Source: Cercozoa sp. M6MM (Eukaryota > Endomyxa: Ascetosporea). Taken from it: 37,364 nt of DNA. A program made the position numbers and the translations under genes. Under the pieces are notes generated by a model. It saw nothing but the letters and a program-made list of their open reading frames with translations, was not told where the DNA came from and did no database searches. Shown here piece after piece: positions 32,776-37,364 of the stretch. How positions within the stretch are numbered: the first letter of the stretch is position 1; each line of letters opens with the position of its first letter. The DNA is taken from the NCBI GenBank assembly GCA_040357565.1, contig JBDODJ010000110.1; one strand, given 5' to 3'.

Positions 32776-33189
32776 TGAACAGTACTACATTAGTTTAGCC
32801 CAATTTTTCAGTTTCTTTTTGGTACAATATGCTAGAATTCGGCTCAGATGCAGCGTTCACGGTCAATCTTTCAGTTTGAGCTGACGTGCCGGATACGCTC
32901 AGGTTAACCGGCGGAAGGCGCGGGACTACGTGGAGACGATGCAGCCTCGGACTCGACTTCTTCTGCTCCCATGCTCCCAGGGTACAAGGACAGTTAATTT
33001 GCCGGTGTATTTTAGTTTCAGTTTAAGAATAGATTTTACAGATGAACAGAATTAAAGCGTAAATACGTATATGGATAGCAGATAGCAAAAAAGAGAAAGG
33101 CAGTTTGTTGATATATATACCGGTGCGTTGCACGCGCAGCACCGCGTTCAGCAGCTCGTACTGCACGGTTGTAAAACTGAAATGTTGGC

Positions 33190-33191
<2 letters not shown>

Positions 33192-33245
<54 letters not shown>

Positions 33246-33345
33246 NNNNNNNNNNNNNNNNNNNNNNNNNNNNNNNNNNNNNNNNNNNNNNNNNNNNNNN
33301 NNNNNNNNNNNNNNNNNNNNNNNNNNNNNNNNNNNNNNNNNNNNN

Positions 33346-33399
<54 letters not shown>
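33192..33399. repeat. (TG)n microsatellite interrupted by a 100-N gap
   Basis: TG repeats run from 33192 to 33245, then 100 N (33246-33345), then TG to 33399. The repeat ends 5 bp before the stop codon (33405-33407, complement) of the neighbouring minus-strand gene, so it lies in that gene's 3' untranslated region. The real length is unknown. Confidence 0.95.
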
Positions 33400-33401
<2 letters not shown>

Positions 33402-33404
33402 AGG

Positions 33405-36400
33405 CTAGAGGTACTGTACCAGCATGAGCGGGTAGTCGATGTCGGAGAAGCCGAGTCCCCTACTCCAACAAAACAAATATTCTTCACACACAGCATACTC
33501 TCAAGAACGTCTCGTCTATACCACTGCTGAATCGTGTCGATGTCAATGTCCTGCTTGAGTAAGCTAGCCCGTAGCACCTCGACTACTATGCCAGGCAAGT
33601 CGCTCTGCAACAACGTTGTTGCCAGTCGCAGCAAGGTATCCTGACGCAGCGTAATGCGATGCGCCAGTTGCTGCCACCAGCATTGCGTGCGTGGCATGAC
33701 CAGAGGCGCAGCTGGAGGCTGTGGTTCTTGTAAATTTAGCATCCTGGCGACGTCTCGTGTGATCAAAGTCACGAGTTTCTTCTGCTCACATACCGCGCGG
33801 AAGCCTGTAGTACAACTAATTAAGTTGACTCAAGAGATACCAGGAAGTCGAAACAGCAGCCAACGTCTTCTGTAAGAAGACTCGATATTTCTTCTCCGTC
33901 GGCTCCTACAAAGTAAGTACGGAGTTTGTGACTTATCATAAAAACACGTTTGTCAAACTTACCGAGTGCCGCGTCATTCAACTATACCCAACACATGCAC
34001 GTAGTGCTGGATATTGGTGCTGACAAATAAAGAGTACCTTCTTCTTCAACCTGTCGAGCATTCTGACGATGCACTGTGCCTGTGCTCGCAAAGGTTGCGA
34101 CCCATCAGGTTTCAGTTGAGAAAGCAAGATGTAAGTATCCGATACTAAAATTTACCGTTTTAATTCCTTCGGTGTTCCGACCTGCAGAATTGGACACACA
34201 GTGTGATATTATTAAAGGAGGTGTCAAGCAGGGTGACTTACGGAGCAGCACGTCGGCAAGCAGGCTCTTCCACGACCCAGCTGGCCAGACTGATCACAAA
34301 CGGGATTCACACGCTAAGTCGAAAAAGAAGTAGGTGTACGCTGGACTTGCATGGCAGGCACGTGTTGCCCAAGCACGGCAAAGAAGTCGTTCTGCCAGTT
34401 CATAAATTTACATCGGCAGTTCAGTTGGAAGGGGGAAGTAAAATGCAGGTGAGTTATATTACCCAAGCCACGTGAGACGACACCTGCTGTCGCAGCAGTT
34501 CGAGCAACCGACCGACAATTTCTCGTTGTGCGGCCGCTTTGTCTGTCGCATCTTGCATTCCGCACACGACTAAACTCAAGCAGAAAAGCGTCTTTGACTG
34601 TAAACTTACTCAGATCTAGAGAATCCAAGGAACCTTCGAGCAAGTCGGCAACGCTGCGGAGACGCGGCTCAACAAAGTTGAGCAACAGTCCTCTGGGAAA
34701 GGCACAAACAATTCAAAGAGCAACTGAAGGCATAGGGACAACTGACTGTGCGCCTTTCACTTGACTGGACAGCTCCGTCAGCACTGGTCGGAGTGATTCC
34801 AGCATATCAGCCACCTGGACGAAAAAGGGAAGTGCTACTGTTCTTACAGTACAGCAGGCTGCTCAAAAGTGCATGGAAAACTACCTCTGTGATGATTCGA
34901 GGAACCACTCCGCAGCTGATAACGCGCTCTCCTCCTGCCTCTGTTAGAAGGGTTAATTGACGGGTTTGTGCAGGCAGAAAGTAGTTGACTGGACGAGTAC
35001 CTCGCAACAGTCTCGACAAGTTGTTTAGGTGAGCATTGAACGCGTGATCTCTTTGCATAACTTGGTCGGTGAATGTCGAGAGTTCCGTGAAACCCTTCGC
35101 CCTATAAATTAATCAAATCAATAAAGGTTTTAAAAAGGAAATTTCAATTTAAGCCCTCCCCATTTTAGCACTACAATTATAGGTTATTATGATTTTTACC
35201 ACGTCCCATACGTCGTTAATGTTCTACCCGTCCAGGCAGCGGGAGAGCTGAGCAATTTTCCAACGCACCAGATAAATAAATAAAGACTGATGATATGGCG
35301 AAAGGTAAAGGAACTGTAGAGCACGCGTGACTGCGTCGATACTGTCGGCAGTGCGTAAAAGCGTGGTCTGCACCGTCTCGTGGTCGTCCTGTTGTGCCAG
35401 TGCAGTGCATTAAAATATCTAAAGCAGCACAGACCCTACCTGTTGAGTCCTAATCTGCTTCAGCTTGTGGAACGCCCCCTCGTACTGCGGTCCCAGGAGG
35501 TACAGGATCCACTGCAGCCACTTGGGTTGCTTAGTTGTCTCTTTCTGTACGCCCTCCCCTGAGCGTGTCCAGTGAATTACGCAACACGAAATTGTCAGTG
35601 GACAGCGATTGAACTACAGTTGATGCCGGCCAGCAGTTGCCCTGCGTCTTCCACCACACTGCAAACAAAGCACACATACAAATCCTCTCGCTTATGTAGC
35701 ACCCAATCGATACAGAAACACAGCATACGCGGTCACGAGTTGCGCCCAGGTGTCCGGGTGGATCTAAACCAGTACCAGAAAATAAAGTAAATTTACTGAA
35801 GTGAAATTAACAACTGACAGAGTAGCTTTACCAGTTCATGTAGGAGAGCACGGTCGTCTGGAGTCTCCTGTGCAAGTTCTTGCAACTGCTGCAACACTGC
35901 GCTTGGCGGTCTTGGTGTCGGCGAAGGCACGGTGTCCTACAGAGTCAGAATGTCTGAGTGTATATTCGGTTGAGGGGGACTAAACTTAGTACCACAGCAT
36001 CCACTCGAACAAGAACAGGAGCCTGTGGGGTCTCCTGACCTGTCGATAAGGCCTCGGCGTGAACACGGGCATGTGTTTTTGACTCTGGCGGTAGCAGCTC
36101 AAACAGCACCATCACCAGCACTTCATAGGGATGGTGACCCGGCGGTGTACGTTTGTCCTCTCGAGTGTTGCGTTCGGTACCCACATGGACTTGATACACT
36201 GGGTGTGGCTACAGTAAATGTCAACAATACACTCTCAGTAGACATCTACTGTAAGCTAGGAGGGTGCTGTACCAAGGGTTTATCGGAGAGACCAGTCAGC
36301 ACACGGATGATAGTGGAACTAGTCTGCCATTTCAATCATAATTCCTCTCAGTGACAGCATCATTGGCAGTGCTTTGTGCTGTAAATTTACCAGCTTGCTG

Positions 36401-37364
36401 AACTTGCGCAGATCGGTGAGAGTCTTTGCGTAGCCAGGCGTGACAAGATTTTTTCCTGGAAGAGCAGCATGGCTGATATCGCTGCTGGCAGACAACGCCG
36501 CAACCACTGTGCCCACACGTGCAGCAGATTAGAAGTATTAAGATGGGGTCAAGTTCTTGGAGGACGCTCTTACCACGACGCAAAACTGTCGCTTTGTCTG
36601 GCAGTGGAAGTGTGTCACGCTGGCGCCGCAGTGCCTCCAGGGCCTAAGTCGTGTACTTTATGTACATCACACTTTTCATAAACTAGAAAATTTGTCTCAT
36701 CTACCTTAAAGGCTGCTTCCTTCGGGTTCCCGCTCCATTGATTGAAGCTCTCAGTCATCTGCCAGATTCATCAAGTAATTGCCAAGTGAAATACGGTACG
36801 GGATGGGAAAGGGAACGAAGGAAAACTAAAACGTACTCCGACACAGGCACCGTCGGGAATGTCGTACAGCGAGCACAGTGTTGTCAGCACAAAGACCTAC
36901 CGTTGACACAGAGCAGCTTTGCATTCATAGATGAGACACTAACTCTGCCCGTACGATAGAGGGTACCAGGCGCTGGTTGTCTTTTCCGCTTCTTTGGAGC
37001 TTTTCGGTCAGTTCGTTGTGACGGTTTCCAGCCAGCACATCCTGCGCTGCTTGAAGCAGTTGAGGGTACTGGTCCTGGCCATGCTCTGTCCAGATCCAAC
37101 ATCACTCCGCGCGGCTGTGAATGCTACAGTGGAGTGTAAGTTTACCGGGCGGCTGCAACACATCCGCGGCTGTGATATCGCGGTGCATTAGAGGGCACTG
37201 CAACGTGCATCTGGATCCAACTGGGGTGCATTGCGGCCACATCGGCATGCATTCAGATGCTTCCGCCACCGCTACAATGTGATTTACTAAATAGCGCACT
37301 AAATTTAGTCGATTACAAGTATCTTCCTACAGTAATAGTTCAAGCCTAAATTTATGTATTACAG
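33405..37364 (-). CDS. Large unidentified protein, probably alpha-helical repeat scaffold (5' end off window)
   Basis: I do not recognise this gene. A series of 12 or more minus-strand exons of 60-250 nt can be read, with in-phase GTAAA-type donors. Good segments from N to C: RLNLVRYLVNHIVAVAEAS, HGQDQYPQLLQAAQDVLAG, VLTTLCSLYDIPDGACVG, WSGNPKEAAFKALEALRRQ, VVAALSASSDISHAALPG, HPYEVLVMVLFELLPPES, PSAVLQQLQELAQETPDD, IHPDTWAQLVTAYAVFLYRL, WLQWILYLLGPQYEGAFHK, LRTADSIDAVTRALQFLYLS, MQRDHAFNAHLNNLSRLLRG, TRQLTLLTEAGGERVISCGV, LRSVADLLEGSLDSLDLS, KKLVTLITRDVARMLNLQEP, ITLRQDTLLRLATTLLQSD and an end FSDIDYPLMLVQYL. Leu-rich helices without repeats of fixed length suggest a HEAT/ARM-like or tethering-complex scaffold (inference). 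The start lies beyond 37364. The stop is at 33405-33407. Confidence 0.65.

Larger units (their letters stand above)
31910..33404. other. Long intergenic region without a recognised gene
   Basis: About 1.5 kb, far longer than other gaps in the window, covering the promoter of the pseudophosphatase gene and the 3' side of the next minus-strand gene. It holds a GGGGTAG/GGGTA-rich stretch at 32208-32282, a diverged duplication (about 32490-32530 and 32730-32775), and AT-rich tracts. No ORF with family similarity and no structured RNA was recognised. An unannotated non-coding RNA is possible. Confidence 0.5.

Noticed and set aside
33023-33772. Frame with a long His-Thr / Cys-Val run across the gap
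   Set aside because: Translation of (TG)n and of the N gap. The true exon stops at 33405 before the repeat.
1-37364. Transposons, retroelements or viral remnants
   Set aside because: I saw no reverse transcriptase, integrase, transposase or capsid-like frames and no long terminal or inverted repeats.

Overview
The window is nuclear DNA from a compact, intron-dense, probably flagellated unicellular eukaryote. The evidence is spliceosomal introns of about 45-110 nt in every gene (GT/AG, often with a CTAAC/CTGAC-like branch site), intergenic gaps of 50-330 bp for most of the window, use of TAA, TAG and TGA as stops (standard code), and eukaryote-specific products. A TSNAXIP1 homologue and an RCC1-propeller/coiled-coil protein fit a lineage with cilia. 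I cannot fix the lineage; a rhizarian, stramenopile or early holozoan-type protist would all fit. I saw no CRISPR array, tRNA, rRNA, transposon or viral remnant.

Left part (1-9158): C-terminal half of importin-beta (KPNB1, +); an unidentified protein with a possible ubiquitin-like N-terminus (-); SNRNP27 of the U4/U6.U5 tri-snRNP (+); a Golgi-type membrane-anchored glycosyltransferase resembling GT34 (+); PA2G4/EBP1 (+). The importin-beta and PA2G4 introns are filled with TTACCCC-like or GGGGTA-like simple sequence. Two of the three 100-N gaps lie there.

Middle (9485-20800): a large minus-strand gene joining about seven RCC1 repeats to a long coiled coil; an unidentified basic/coiled-coil protein (+); a Ser/Thr protein kinase (+); a clear TSNAXIP1 homologue (-).

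Right (21112-37364): TMEM94, a degenerate P-type-ATPase-like membrane protein with acidic D/G/T repeats and a (TG)41 intron (+); a four-TM protein with two predicted ectodomains and a C-terminal RGS domain (+); a dual-specificity phosphatase-fold protein whose catalytic Cys is Gly, as in STYX (-); a sparse 1.5 kb intergenic region; and a large unidentified minus-strand gene that runs off the window.

The genes are mostly single housekeeping functions (nuclear import, splicing, ribosome/growth control, glycosylation, magnesium/ion handling, G-protein and phosphorylation signalling, cilium/centrosome), not an operon-like system. The most novel item is the dual-ectodomain RGS receptor. All exon models were built by eye from reading frame, splice sites and family similarity; exact splice positions can be wrong by a few bases.
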